37,020 nucleotides of DNA from Syntrophaceae bacterium. Lineage in GTDB: Bacteria > Desulfobacterota > Syntrophia > Syntrophales > Smithellaceae. The stretch lies in assembly GCA_009773315.1 (NCBI GenBank), contig WRPE01000030.1, forward strand, positions 1 to 37,020, read 5' to 3'. The notes beneath the pieces are model-generated. The model was not told the origin of the DNA. It saw only the letters and a program-made list of their open reading frames with translations, and ran no database searches. The position numbers and the translations under genes were made by a program. The first letter of the stretch is position 1, and each line of letters begins with the position of its first letter. Positions 16,938-25,028 of the stretch are shown in pieces.

Positions 16938-16986
16938 GTCCGAGTTCTTTCAAATCAAATTTTAATTCAAATATCAGGAGGAAAAA

Positions 16987-18663
16987 ATGGAAACAAAACC
17001 ATGGCATCGTCATTACGATTACAACGTCCCAACAACCATCCGTTATCCGCGTCTGGCCATTCACAATCTTGTTGAACTGCCGGCCAACACCTACCCGGAT
17101 AAAACCGCCCTGAACTATTTCGGCACAGAAATCACTTTCTGGGAACTGCGTACCCAAATCCTGCGATTTTCCAATGCTCTCGGGACCTTGGGGATTAAAA
17201 AAGGGGATCGGGTCGGAATGCATCTCCCAAACTGCCCCCAGTACCCAATCGCTTATTATGCGGCCTTGTCCCTAGGCGCGATCATCGTCAACCTCAATCC
17301 CCTGTATACGCCGGATGAATTGACCATGATGGCAAATACCTCGGGACTGACAACATTGATCACCTTCGACATGGCTCTCCCGGCGATCCGTACATTATGC
17401 AAAAACGTCAGGATACCCCGGGTCATCGTCACCGCGGTGACGGATTACATCAAGGGATTCCCGGTAAGCTCCGCCAAAAGTCTCGATCTGGAAGAGGGGT
17501 GGCTTCATTTTTCGGAACTCCTTGATAAATCGACGTCAACCAAGCGCTCCAAGGTAGAGGTAAGCCCTAACGATCCGGCCTTGATTCAATTCACGGGCGG
17601 CACAACGGGCGTTCCCAAAGGCGCCGTCCTGACCCATGGAAACGTTATTGCGGCAGTCCTGGCCTGCGCCTTATGGGGAACTCCAACCATGAGTCTGATT
17701 TCGCCGGAGAGGCGCAGTGTCCTGGCGGTTCTGCCCTATTTCCATGTCTATGGCAATATCGTCGTCATGAACTGGGCCATGTTTTCCTGCGCAACGCAGA
17801 TACAGGTTCCCCGCTTCAATATTGACGAAATGATGGAGCTTCTGGCCAATTTCAAGGAGATTACCTTCTTCCCGACGGTTCCTACCTTGATCACCGCCTT
17901 GATCAACCACCCCAAAGCGGAAGAGTTAAATCTTGCCAAAAAAATCGGCATGCTGAACTCCGGTGCAGCACCTATGGCCACGGAACTTATTGACAAGGTC
18001 AAGGACATGGGTATTTTTTTCAGCGAGGGCTACGGTCTTTCCGAATCCACATCCGTCGGCATCTCCAACCCGGTTCTAGGCCTCAAGAAGGTGGGAAGCA
18101 TTGGTGTTCCAATCCCCGATAACGATGTTAAACTTGTAGATATCGAAGACGGCAAGACAGAAGTTCCTCAGGGACAACCGGGCGAGATCATCATGAAAGG
18201 TCCCGTCATCATGCAGGGATATTGGAACAATCCGGAAGAAACGGCAGGACAGCTCAAAGACGGCTGGCTCTACACGGGCGACATTGCCATCCGCGACGAA
18301 GAAGGCTATCTCTTTATCGTGGACAGAAAGAAGGATATGATCATCGCGGGCGGATTCAACATCTATCCCCGGGATATCGATGAAGTGCTGTTCCAGCACC
18401 CGAAAGTGGCCGAGGCGGTATCTCTGGGCGTCAAAGACGAGTACCGCGGCGAGACGGTCAAGGCTTTCGTTGTTCTGAAGCCGGGAGAAACGTGTACATC
18501 AGAAGAAATCATCAAATTCTGTAAGGAAAAACTGGCCCCCTACAAAGTGCCGAAACTGATTGAGTTTCGGGAATCGATTCCCAAGTCTGCTGTTGGCAAG
18601 ATCCTCCGCAAAACGCTCCGTGAGGAAGAAGACGCGAAGACAAAACAGAAAAAGCAGGAATAG
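16987..18663 (+). CDS. AMP-forming acyl-CoA ligase (long-chain type)
   Basis: The 558-residue enzyme activates a carboxylic acid to its CoA thioester through an acyl-adenylate. ANL-family motifs are in order: the phosphate loop F202-T-G-G-T-T-G-V-P-K-G212, the YGLSES motif before the middle, TGDIAIRDEEGYLFIVDRKKDMI in the hinge region with GGFNIYPRDIDE, and the C-terminal lysine in SAVGKILRKTL. Length and motifs fit FadD-type ligases. It has its own promoter and terminator and is divergent from the OYE gene. It is likely the first step of the route in this region; aromatic or branched acids are as plausible as fatty acids. Confidence 0.88.
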   Translation: METKPWHRHYDYNVPTTIRYPRLAIHNLVELPANTYPDKTALNYFGTEITFWELRTQILRFSNALGTLGIKKGDRVGMHLPNCPQYPIAYYAALSLGAIIVNLNPLYTPDELTMMANTSGLTTLITFDMALPAIRTLCKNVRIPRVIVTAVTDYIKGFPVSSAKSLDLEEGWLHFSELLDKSTSTKRSKVEVSPNDPALIQFTGGTTGVPKGAVLTHGNVIAAVLACALWGTPTMSLISPERRSVLAVLPYFHVYGNIVVMNWAMFSCATQIQVPRFNIDEMMELLANFKEITFFPTVPTLITALINHPKAEELNLAKKIGMLNSGAAPMATELIDKVKDMGIFFSEGYGLSESTSVGISNPVLGLKKVGSIGVPIPDNDVKLVDIEDGKTEVPQGQPGEIIMKGPVIMQGYWNNPEETAGQLKDGWLYTGDIAIRDEEGYLFIVDRKKDMIIAGGFNIYPRDIDEVLFQHPKVAEAVSLGVKDEYRGETVKAFVVLKPGETCTSEEIIKFCKEKLAPYKVPKLIEFRESIPKSAVGKILRKTLREEEDAKTKQKKQE

Positions 18664-18740
18664 AGTCCGGAATCTTCGGACTTATGAAAGATTAGTCCCT
18701 GTAAAAACCATCCAGGTGCAGGGATCACAGCTAACAGAAT

Positions 18741-18777
18741 GCGGGGAGCCGGTTTGTTAACCGGGCCCCGCATTTTT
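18741..18777 (+). terminator. rho-independent terminator after the acyl-CoA ligase
   Basis: GCGGGG (18741-18746) pairs with CCCCGC (18766-18771), and inside it CCGGTT (18749-18754) pairs with AACCGG (18759-18764) around a TGTT loop. A short T-run follows (18773-18777). Confidence 0.85.
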
Positions 18778-18847
18778 AGCAACCAGCAAGTTGATACACT
18801 GAATGATCAAAAAATAGGAACCTGCCTTTACTTAAGAGAATTGTTTC

Positions 18848-20032
18848 ATGCAAAAAGTTATATTTTTAGTTGACATGAATGCTTTTTTTATAAGTTGTGA
18901 AATGACGCGGAATGAGTCTCTTGTGGGAACTCCAGCCGCTGTTGCCGGTGATCCGAAGAAGCGTTCAGGCATCATTCTTGCCGCAAACTATGAGGCAAGA
19001 TCATGTGGTGTCAAGACGACCATGGTTCTTCATGAAGCCTTAAAACTTTGCCCTAAATTAACTTTAGTACCGCCGGATCATCATTTTTATCAGCAGAAAT
19101 CAAAAGAAGTCATGGATTTGCTGTCGAACTATACTCCCCTTCTGGAACAAAACAGCATTGATGAAGCCTGGCTTGATATGACAGGATGCGAAGGACTTTT
19201 TGGCAATCCTCTCACGGCTGCAAAAGGTATCATGGCTGAAATCAAAGGCAACCTCGGGCTTTGGTGCTCCATTGGAATCGCCGAAAACAAGTTCCTTGCA
19301 AAAATGGCAGCTGAAATGAAGAAGCCCCTCGGCATTACCGAATTATGGGAAGCAGATATTCCAATAAAACTCTGGCCCCTCCCCGTGCAAGAAATGCATG
19401 GCATTGGCGCTAAAACAGCTGAAAAGCTGAACCGCATGGGAATCAAGACGATAGGTAATCTGGCAACGTTTGATGTCAACCTCATCACCAAAACTTTTGG
19501 AAAAGGCGGGAATGAAATTTATCTGCGTGCCAATGGAATAGACAATTTCCCAGTTCTCGCTCGCACGGCTGACGATATGAAGTCAATCGGGCGCTCGACA
19601 ACACTGCCGGAAGATATATCCGACATCGAGAAAGCAAAGCTGGTTCTCATGGAGCTTGCCGATGATATTGGCATGACGGCAAGAAGACATAGCAAAAAAG
19701 GTCGCACCGTTCATATCACCCTGAAATATTCCGATTTTCGATTGGTCACGAAACAGACAACCATTCCTGCAACCTTTACCACCAAGGAAATATACCAGGC
19801 CGGTTGCAGTCTGCTTGAACAAAACTGGGATAGGTCCCACCCCGTAAGATTAATTGGAATAAGTCTGTCGGGCTTTCACGACGATTGCTCTTCGGAGCAG
19901 CTGTCGCTTTTTGATCAAAGAGAAAATACTGTAATAAACGATAAAAATAAACAAATTGACAAAGCTATGGACAAAATAAGAAACAAACATGGCTCTGAAA
20001 CGATAACCTTTGCCGCATTGGTTAAGAAATAA
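18848..20032 (+). CDS. dinB: DNA polymerase IV (Y-family translesion polymerase)
   Basis: The 394-residue protein is a full-length DinB: catalytic D9 in LVDMNAFFISCE, S-I-D105-E106-A-W-L-D, the thumb helix-hairpin-helix GIGAKTAEKLNRMGIKTIGNLA, and the little-finger domain. A beta-clamp binding motif QLSLF lies at 351-355, followed by a basic tail with the usual DKAMDKIRNKHG-type segment. It performs error-prone synthesis past DNA lesions. It is flanked by terminators on both sides (18741-18777 and 20037-20078), so it is an independent unit. I saw no clear LexA box in its short upstream region. Confidence 0.94.
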   Translation: MQKVIFLVDMNAFFISCEMTRNESLVGTPAAVAGDPKKRSGIILAANYEARSCGVKTTMVLHEALKLCPKLTLVPPDHHFYQQKSKEVMDLLSNYTPLLEQNSIDEAWLDMTGCEGLFGNPLTAAKGIMAEIKGNLGLWCSIGIAENKFLAKMAAEMKKPLGITELWEADIPIKLWPLPVQEMHGIGAKTAEKLNRMGIKTIGNLATFDVNLITKTFGKGGNEIYLRANGIDNFPVLARTADDMKSIGRSTTLPEDISDIEKAKLVLMELADDIGMTARRHSKKGRTVHITLKYSDFRLVTKQTTIPATFTTKEIYQAGCSLLEQNWDRSHPVRLIGISLSGFHDDCSSEQLSLFDQRENTVINDKNKQIDKAMDKIRNKHGSETITFAALVKK

Positions 20033-20036
20033 ATTG

Positions 20037-20078
20037 AGGCGCCTCTTCCCCTATCTCGGGGCAGAGGCGCCTTTTTTT
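20037..20078 (+). terminator. rho-independent terminator after dinB
   Basis: A 10-bp arm AGGCGCCTCT (20037-20046) pairs with AGAGGCGCCT (20063-20072); an inner CCCC/GGGG (20048-20051 / 20058-20061) extends the stem. Seven Ts follow (20072-20078). It also lies downstream of the minus-strand gene ending at 20116. Confidence 0.9.
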
Positions 20079-20115
20079 CAGTCTGCAAATATTATAAAAT
20101 AAACGTTTTATCACC

Positions 20116-21567
20116 TCACGCCTTACCGCCCCGGGGAGTGATGCCTGCGGCTCCCATCGCCATAGCCTCGTAACGCTTCAGGGGCGATTCTGCGAGGATC
20201 ATCATCTTCTGCGCTGCCATGGACCCTTCTGCGTGAACGGTTGTGACCTCATGGAAGGCCGATTCATGAGAGCAGACATGCCGCATCGTCTCGTGAATCA
20301 TCATGAGCCGATCCAGCGTGCTGTATTTTTCCGATCCGCCCAGATAATGGTCCAGGTAATCGTGAATGTCCGGGTTCTCCCAGTCTTTTTTATCGGGCGC
20401 CGTTGCCAGGATGCCGCCACCGATGTCCTGAACCAGCTCCATGAAATTGTGGTATTTGCTGGCAAAATGGAGTTTTGCCATATTGCAGATAAGAGGGTTC
20501 GGCACGGCGATGTCGCCGTACATGACAGGGTCTTGAGCCGCTGCATTGGCCAGGGCGCGCAGCGTCTCCACGTATGCGGCTATATCCGCCAGTTTATTCT
20601 GAATGTGGCTTACTTTATAAAGTCCATTGTACTTGGCCATAGCGACGGCACAGCCCGCCATAACCTCCACGGCAGGCACCTTGTAACTGATGGCCGTAAA
20701 GCGGTGGAAGGTGGCGAACGTGTAAGCGAGGAGCATGGAAAACTGCCATTCTCCGCACATGAAAACCCGCTCCCAGGGGACAAAAACATTGTCAAAGACG
20801 ATCATGGCTTCCGTCAGCTCACGCACCGGCCGGTCGGCGTGAAACTCGTGATCCGACCATTTGCCACGCCCGCTGCGACAAATAAAGGTGATACCCGGGG
20901 TGTTGGCCGGGATAGCGAAACTTAAGGCATAATCCGCCTCGTCTTCACGCATCTGCCGGGTAGGTACGACAATGATTTCGTTTGCTGCCGGGGCGCTGGT
21001 AATATGAATCTTAGCCCCCTTCACCACGATGCCGTCCTTGTTCTTGTCCACGACGTGAAGATAATAATCGGGATGCTTCTGTTTGGAAGGTTCTTTGCCC
21101 CGGTCCCCCTTGACGCAGGTGACGGCGCCACAGGTATGGAGATCGTTCTTCCGCAAGTGCTCCAGGAAATTCAAGGCATTGTCCTGATACTGCTTTTTCC
21201 CCATCTGACCGGCAACGACAAAAGCGGCATTAAGACAATCGGTCCCGATATCCTTCCCAAAGGGGAGACCGCCGATCATTTCGATGGATCGCTGGATCAT
21301 CTTGGTGCGATTCATCAGATCTTCCTTGTTTCGCGGCGTAATGAAGTAGCGGTTGACCGGTTCACCTGTTTTTGGATGAGGGGCAACAAAAATGTCCCGC
21401 AACGCCGGATCCGGCAATGAAGTCAATTCATATCCTGCGGCGATGGTGTCGCATGTGATGCCCAGGATCGGGTGTTTGGTGATATCTCCCACTTTTTCCC
21501 CCCGAATGTAAACACGCCGGCCGTCACGCAGACTCTCCTTGTATTGTTCAACCGTACGGATTCCCAT
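20116..21567 (-). CDS. 4-hydroxybutyryl-CoA dehydratase / 4-hydroxyphenylacetate 3-hydroxylase (HpaB) family protein
   Basis: The 483-residue protein matches the acyl-CoA-dehydrogenase-like fold shared by AbfD (4-hydroxybutyryl-CoA dehydratase/vinylacetyl-CoA isomerase) and HpaB monooxygenases: VKGDRGKEPSKQKHPDYYLHVV, DGIVVKGAKIHITSAPAANEIIV, AMIVFDNVFVPWERVFMCGE and a C-terminal SPLKRYEAMA region. AbfD binds a [4Fe-4S] cluster by two cysteines about four apart, a histidine and a cysteine seven residues after it. Here the histidine (H288) is kept, but the following position 295 is Tyr and the N-terminal pair appears to be P102 and D106. It is therefore probably not a true AbfD; a flavin-only relative is likelier. 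This uses my recollection of the AbfD alignment. AGGAGG precedes ATG 21567. It may act on an aromatic or CoA-bound intermediate. Confidence 0.75.
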   Translation of the reverse strand: MGIRTVEQYKESLRDGRRVYIRGEKVGDITKHPILGITCDTIAAGYELTSLPDPALRDIFVAPHPKTGEPVNRYFITPRNKEDLMNRTKMIQRSIEMIGGLPFGKDIGTDCLNAAFVVAGQMGKKQYQDNALNFLEHLRKNDLHTCGAVTCVKGDRGKEPSKQKHPDYYLHVVDKNKDGIVVKGAKIHITSAPAANEIIVVPTRQMREDEADYALSFAIPANTPGITFICRSGRGKWSDHEFHADRPVRELTEAMIVFDNVFVPWERVFMCGEWQFSMLLAYTFATFHRFTAISYKVPAVEVMAGCAVAMAKYNGLYKVSHIQNKLADIAAYVETLRALANAAAQDPVMYGDIAVPNPLICNMAKLHFASKYHNFMELVQDIGGGILATAPDKKDWENPDIHDYLDHYLGGSEKYSTLDRLMMIHETMRHVCSHESAFHEVTTVHAEGSMAAQKMMILAESPLKRYEAMAMGAAGITPRGGKA

Positions 21568-21782
21568 AATTATTTCCTCCTTATATTTTTAGATTATTTT
21601 CATCTGCTCTACTCTTGGCAGTCTTCGGCAAAATGCCGGAGCATTTCTCTTGGATTCAACATAGACTCTTCTTTCTTCTTCTATTATTGTATTGTGCGCC
21701 ACTTGCTGGACATGGCTTTCTTTGATAAGAATTTTTTTGCGGGAAGGAGCATCAATTGAGAATGATGTCCCCCGAATTCAAC

Positions 21783-22682
21783 TCAATGAGGTTTGCGGCC
21801 TTCCTGTTTCATTTTGATCATCTCTTCCATGAGCTTGCTATAGTCCTCGCTGCGAATTTGATTGGGTTCTTCCAGGAGTGAGGCATCAAACATCAACTCC
21901 AGCTTTTTGAGCTGCTCCATGGCTGTCTGGTTCTGGTTGAAGTATCTGTCCATCCGCTCCGCCAGCCCCTCCCCTGCTTGCTTAAGGTCACCCAAGTCGA
22001 TATCCAGGCGGGTGAGGGTGAGGACGTTCTTCAATAGGTCGTAGCAGGTCTTGGCGTTATAATCCTGGATGTATAGCGGCACCCTGGCTGTGATTCCTGC
22101 AGCTTCGATTCCTTGCTCACCGGCAAGAGACAACAACATGGTCGTGAAACTGCACGGCCCTTCATAATTGAGGAAAGGGGCAAAGGTCTTGATCTCATCT
22201 TTCAATCGCGGATGACTCACGACAGCAAAGAATCTTGTTTCCCTGGTGTGAGGCACCTGGTCAAATACGCCGCCCAAAACATAAATCCTGCTGGCCTGGA
22301 AGCGACGAGCCACGTCGAGGATGGCTTGGGCATACTCGGGCCACTGCAAATTCGGCTCAACACCGGAGAAGAGAATCAGATCGTGGCCGGCGCCGCTCTT
22401 CCAGAAGAAGAACTCATTTTGCGCCACGTCGAGCCTCTTGATAACCCCTTCTTCAATTCTGGCATGAGGCCGCAGGCTCTGCTCCGGACTGGAGCTTGGA
22501 ATCTGATAAATACGGAAGTCACGTGACTCTATCTGTGCAAATTTACGCGCATGTAACTTGCGACACAAATAGTCGATACTGCCTGTGGAGACCTCGCCCG
22601 CATTCAGCCAGCCCCGGAAGCCAACCACAACATATGGAGACAAAAGTTCAGGCTGATTTTGCATTACAAGACGACTGTCCAT
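21783..22682 (-). CDS. PAC2 family protein
   Basis: The 299-residue protein has the PAC2 fold signature: VVGFRGWLNAGEVSTGSIDYL near the N-terminus, LILFSGVEPNLQW, IYVLGGVFDQVPHTR and GITARVPLYIQDYNAKT. The family is named after proteasome assembly chaperone 2; bacterial members occur without proteasomes and their function is not known to me. No proteasome gene is in the window. It sits between the AbfD/HpaB-family gene and an SDR, on the same strand. AAAGGG lies upstream of the start. Confidence 0.82.
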   Translation of the reverse strand: MDSRLVMQNQPELLSPYVVVGFRGWLNAGEVSTGSIDYLCRKLHARKFAQIESRDFRIYQIPSSSPEQSLRPHARIEEGVIKRLDVAQNEFFFWKSGAGHDLILFSGVEPNLQWPEYAQAILDVARRFQASRIYVLGGVFDQVPHTRETRFFAVVSHPRLKDEIKTFAPFLNYEGPCSFTTMLLSLAGEQGIEAAGITARVPLYIQDYNAKTCYDLLKNVLTLTRLDIDLGDLKQAGEGLAERMDRYFNQNQTAMEQLKKLELMFDASLLEEPNQIRSEDYSKLMEEMIKMKQEGRKPH

Positions 22683-22765
22683 CCTTTTTTCCCTTTCCGG
22701 AGTAAGTCTGGCAACCTATTTTTCCAGACACGACAGGTTGATATTTGGTTTCTCTGTTTGTGCTG

Positions 22766-23548
22766 TCAGGATTCCAATGTGACTGCCTTGAGCGTGACAC
22801 CGCCATCGACGACAATCGTTATGCCTACGACATAGTCTCCGGCCCGGGAAGCCAGATAGACCGCCGCCCCGGCCATGTCCTCATCGCGCCCGATGCGTTT
22901 TGCTGGAATACCTGCAGCGACCATATCCGAGTGGTCACGAGCGAGCTTGTTCATTTCCGATGCAAATGCCCCCGGCGCGATTCCACTGACAACGATATTG
23001 TCTTTGATCAAGCGAAGAGCCATCCGACGGGTCAAATGAATCAAACCTGCTTTACTTGCGGCATAAGAATAAGTCTCCATGGGATTGACAATGACGCCAT
23101 CAATCGAGGAAACATTGATAATTTTTGCCGGCTGGCCTTCAGCCGCTTTACGCAATGGCTTGATGAGGGCTTTGCTCAAAAAGAACGGCGCCTTCATATT
23201 AAGGTCAACGACCTTATCCCACCCTTTTTCGGAATGGTCATCGAAAGGTTCCCCCCATGCAGCCCCCGCATTGTTCACAAGAATATCGAGCTTTTCTTCC
23301 CGCGAGGCAAACTTACTGGCGAGGACCTTTACTCCCTCTACCGAAGAGACATCAGCCGGTAGAGAAATACACGGACCCAAGGCTGAGAGTTCCGCGGCTG
23401 TCTTATCGCAAGCATCAGCCTTGCGCGATGATATATAGACACGCGCGCCTTGTTCGAGAAATCCCGTTGCGATCATACGGCCAATCCCGCGCGACCCGCC
23501 CGTTATCAATGCCGTGCGCCCCTTGAGAGAAAATAATTCATTCATCAT
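22766..23548 (-). CDS. short-chain dehydrogenase/reductase (SDR)
   Basis: I take the ATG at 23548 (260 residues), because GGAGG lies eight bases upstream of it; the in-frame ATG at 23563 would place that Shine-Dalgarno inside the gene. Motifs: T16-G-G-S-R-G-I-G23, NNAG (92-95), N117, S148, Y162 and K166. It resembles RhlG/FabG-like NADP-dependent reductases. It precedes the PAC2 gene by 83 bases on the same strand, so the transcript may read SDR, PAC2, AbfD/HpaB-family protein. It is divergent from the TRAP genes across about 220 bases that hold a tandem operator-like repeat. Confidence 0.88.
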   Translation of the reverse strand: MMNELFSLKGRTALITGGSRGIGRMIATGFLEQGARVYISSRKADACDKTAAELSALGPCISLPADVSSVEGVKVLASKFASREEKLDILVNNAGAAWGEPFDDHSEKGWDKVVDLNMKAPFFLSKALIKPLRKAAEGQPAKIINVSSIDGVIVNPMETYSYAASKAGLIHLTRRMALRLIKDNIVVSGIAPGAFASEMNKLARDHSDMVAAGIPAKRIGRDEDMAGAAVYLASRAGDYVVGITIVVDGGVTLKAVTLES

Positions 23549-23616
23549 CCGAGCTTCCTCCATGTGGTTAATTAATTGCTTTTTCTTATATTATGGTTAT
23601 TCAAAACGGCATTGTA

Positions 23617-23662
23617 TGTCAATAAAATAATGATCACATAAAATAATGATCACATAAAATAT
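23617..23662. promoter_or_regulatory. 16-bp tandem repeat overlapping a TTGACA box; candidate operator
   Basis: The unit ATAAAATAATGATCAC occurs at 23622-23637 and 23638-23653, and a nine-base third start (ATAAAATAT) follows. On the minus strand the repeat abuts a -35-like TTGACA (23617-23622, as TGTCAA on plus). The sequence GATCATTATnnnATTGACA recurs upstream of the acyl-CoA ligase start at 36156. It lies between the divergent SDR and TRAP genes and may bind one regulator controlling both sides. The binding protein is unknown. Confidence 0.55.
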
Positions 23663-23766
23663 CTTTCAGGCTTGCAAATAATCTATTCTTGAGTTATGCG
23701 CTAAATCCAGCATACTTGACTCCATAAAAATATTGTTTGATTGAATTCAAAGAGAAGGAGGTTGTC

Positions 23767-24960
23767 ATGAGAAAAAAGATTATCAAAAGCGCGTTATTCA
23801 GTTGTTGTTTGTTGGTGGTGCTGGGATTGAGTTCTGTTGTCCTGGCCCAGTCGTTCAAGTGGCCGCCCCTGTTTAGAATCGCAACGCCGGGAACACAGAG
23901 CGCCGCTTTTGCTTCGTCCAACGGCTGGGGAGCCAAATTCGGTGAGGACATGGGCGTGCAGGTCCGGATCATTCCGGAAGACAGCGAAGTACGCCGCTAT
24001 GTCCGTTTTACGGAAGGCAAGGAATTCGAATTGAATACCCAAAGCATTGCCGATACGTCCTATTCCATCCAGGGCTTGATCGGTTACGCCGATAAAAGAG
24101 CTTATCCCTTCCGGGCCGTCTGGCACCACAACGATACCCCGTGGGGCTTCGTCGTCCGCGGCGATTCCAAGTTTAAAACCATTCAGGATCTGAAACAGAA
24201 AGGCGTCCGCGTAGCCGTAGCTATAGGCCAGCCGCCGATGGTCGTGGCAGCCAAAGAAGCCCTGCCTGCATTTCTGGGTTGGACAAAGGAAGAGGCGGAA
24301 AAAAACTGGATATTCGTACCTGCTTCCAGCTACGCGGAAAACTGCCGGAGCGTAACGGAAGGCAAGGCGGACGTGGCCTATGTCGCGACGATCAGCGCCG
24401 TCACGTTTGAAATGGAGGCCCATCCTTCGAAGATCCGCTGGCTGCATATGCCCCTGAAGGACAAGGCAGCCTGGAAGCGATGGCTCCAGGTGCGTCCAAC
24501 CTCCATCCCGACCAAAATCGACTTCGGTGTTCCCTCCTCCATCGGCCTCGAATCCCTGGCATCCAACTTTATTTATTGGACCCGGGCCGACCTTGATCAG
24601 GAGATGGTTTACCAGATGGCCAAGTGGTTCCATCAGAAATATGACAATTATAAAGACACGCACAGCCTGGCCAAAAGAATGAGCGTCCAGCATTTTCGGA
24701 ACTATCTCGATTACGCGTTTCTGCCCGTTCACGAAGGCACGGTCCGCTATCTGAAGGAAATCAAGCAATGGACCGCGGCGGACGACAAATGGAACAACGA
24801 GGCCATCGCCCTGATGGATCGCTGGATCAAGGCCCGCAACGCCACCCTGGATGAAGCGAAGGCCAAGGGCGTCAAAATCCACTGGGAAGACAAGGACTTT
24901 CTGGCTATTCTGGAAAAGCACACCAAGGGCATCCCGGTATTCATGGCCAGAATTGATTAA
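23767..24960 (+). CDS. TAXI-family TRAP transporter solute-binding protein
   Basis: I start at ATG 23767 (397 residues) behind AAGGAGG rather than the earlier in-frame ATG 23737, because a signal peptide begins here (MRKKIIKSALF, cut near VLA-27). Mature-protein features fit the TAXI subfamily: FRIATPGTQSAAFASSNGWGAKF, then WGFVVRGDSKFKTIQDLKQKGVRVAV and VTEGKADVAYVATISAVTFEMEAHPSKIRWL. This periplasmic protein captures a substrate, typically an organic acid, for the TRAP permease encoded downstream. It is divergent from the SDR gene. An attenuator-like hairpin separates it from the permease gene, so it may be made in excess. Confidence 0.9.
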   Translation: MRKKIIKSALFSCCLLVVLGLSSVVLAQSFKWPPLFRIATPGTQSAAFASSNGWGAKFGEDMGVQVRIIPEDSEVRRYVRFTEGKEFELNTQSIADTSYSIQGLIGYADKRAYPFRAVWHHNDTPWGFVVRGDSKFKTIQDLKQKGVRVAVAIGQPPMVVAAKEALPAFLGWTKEEAEKNWIFVPASSYAENCRSVTEGKADVAYVATISAVTFEMEAHPSKIRWLHMPLKDKAAWKRWLQVRPTSIPTKIDFGVPSSIGLESLASNFIYWTRADLDQEMVYQMAKWFHQKYDNYKDTHSLAKRMSVQHFRNYLDYAFLPVHEGTVRYLKEIKQWTAADDKWNNEAIALMDRWIKARNATLDEAKAKGVKIHWEDKDFLAILEKHTKGIPVFMARID

Positions 24961-24969
24961 TCTTTCATC

Positions 24970-25008
24970 AGGAGGGCCGCTTCCAGCGGTCCTCCTATTT
25001 TATTTTTT
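24970..25008 (+). terminator. attenuator/terminator hairpin between TRAP genes
   Basis: AGGAGGGCCGC (24970-24980) pairs with GCGGTCCTCCT (24986-24996), with one G-T pair, and a T-rich stretch follows (24997-25008). It lies in the 68-base gap before the permease gene and likely limits read-through, giving more binding protein than permease. Confidence 0.75.
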
Positions 25009-25028
25009 CCAAATTTTTTGGAGGCCTC

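Noticed and set aside
20233-20925. Plus-strand open frame (230 codons) across the AbfD/HpaB-family gene
   Set aside because: It is antisense to a well-conserved protein and shows no domain signal.
22745-23362. Plus-strand open frame (205 codons) across the SDR
   Set aside because: It is antisense to an SDR with all catalytic residues; no protein motif.
23631-23653. ATAATGATCAC as a Fur box
   Set aside because: It lacks the TGATAATnATTATCA dyad; it shares only an ATAATGAT string with the Fur boxes.
23622-23662. Tandem 16-bp repeat as a CRISPR array
   Set aside because: The units are directly adjacent with no spacers, and no cas genes are present.
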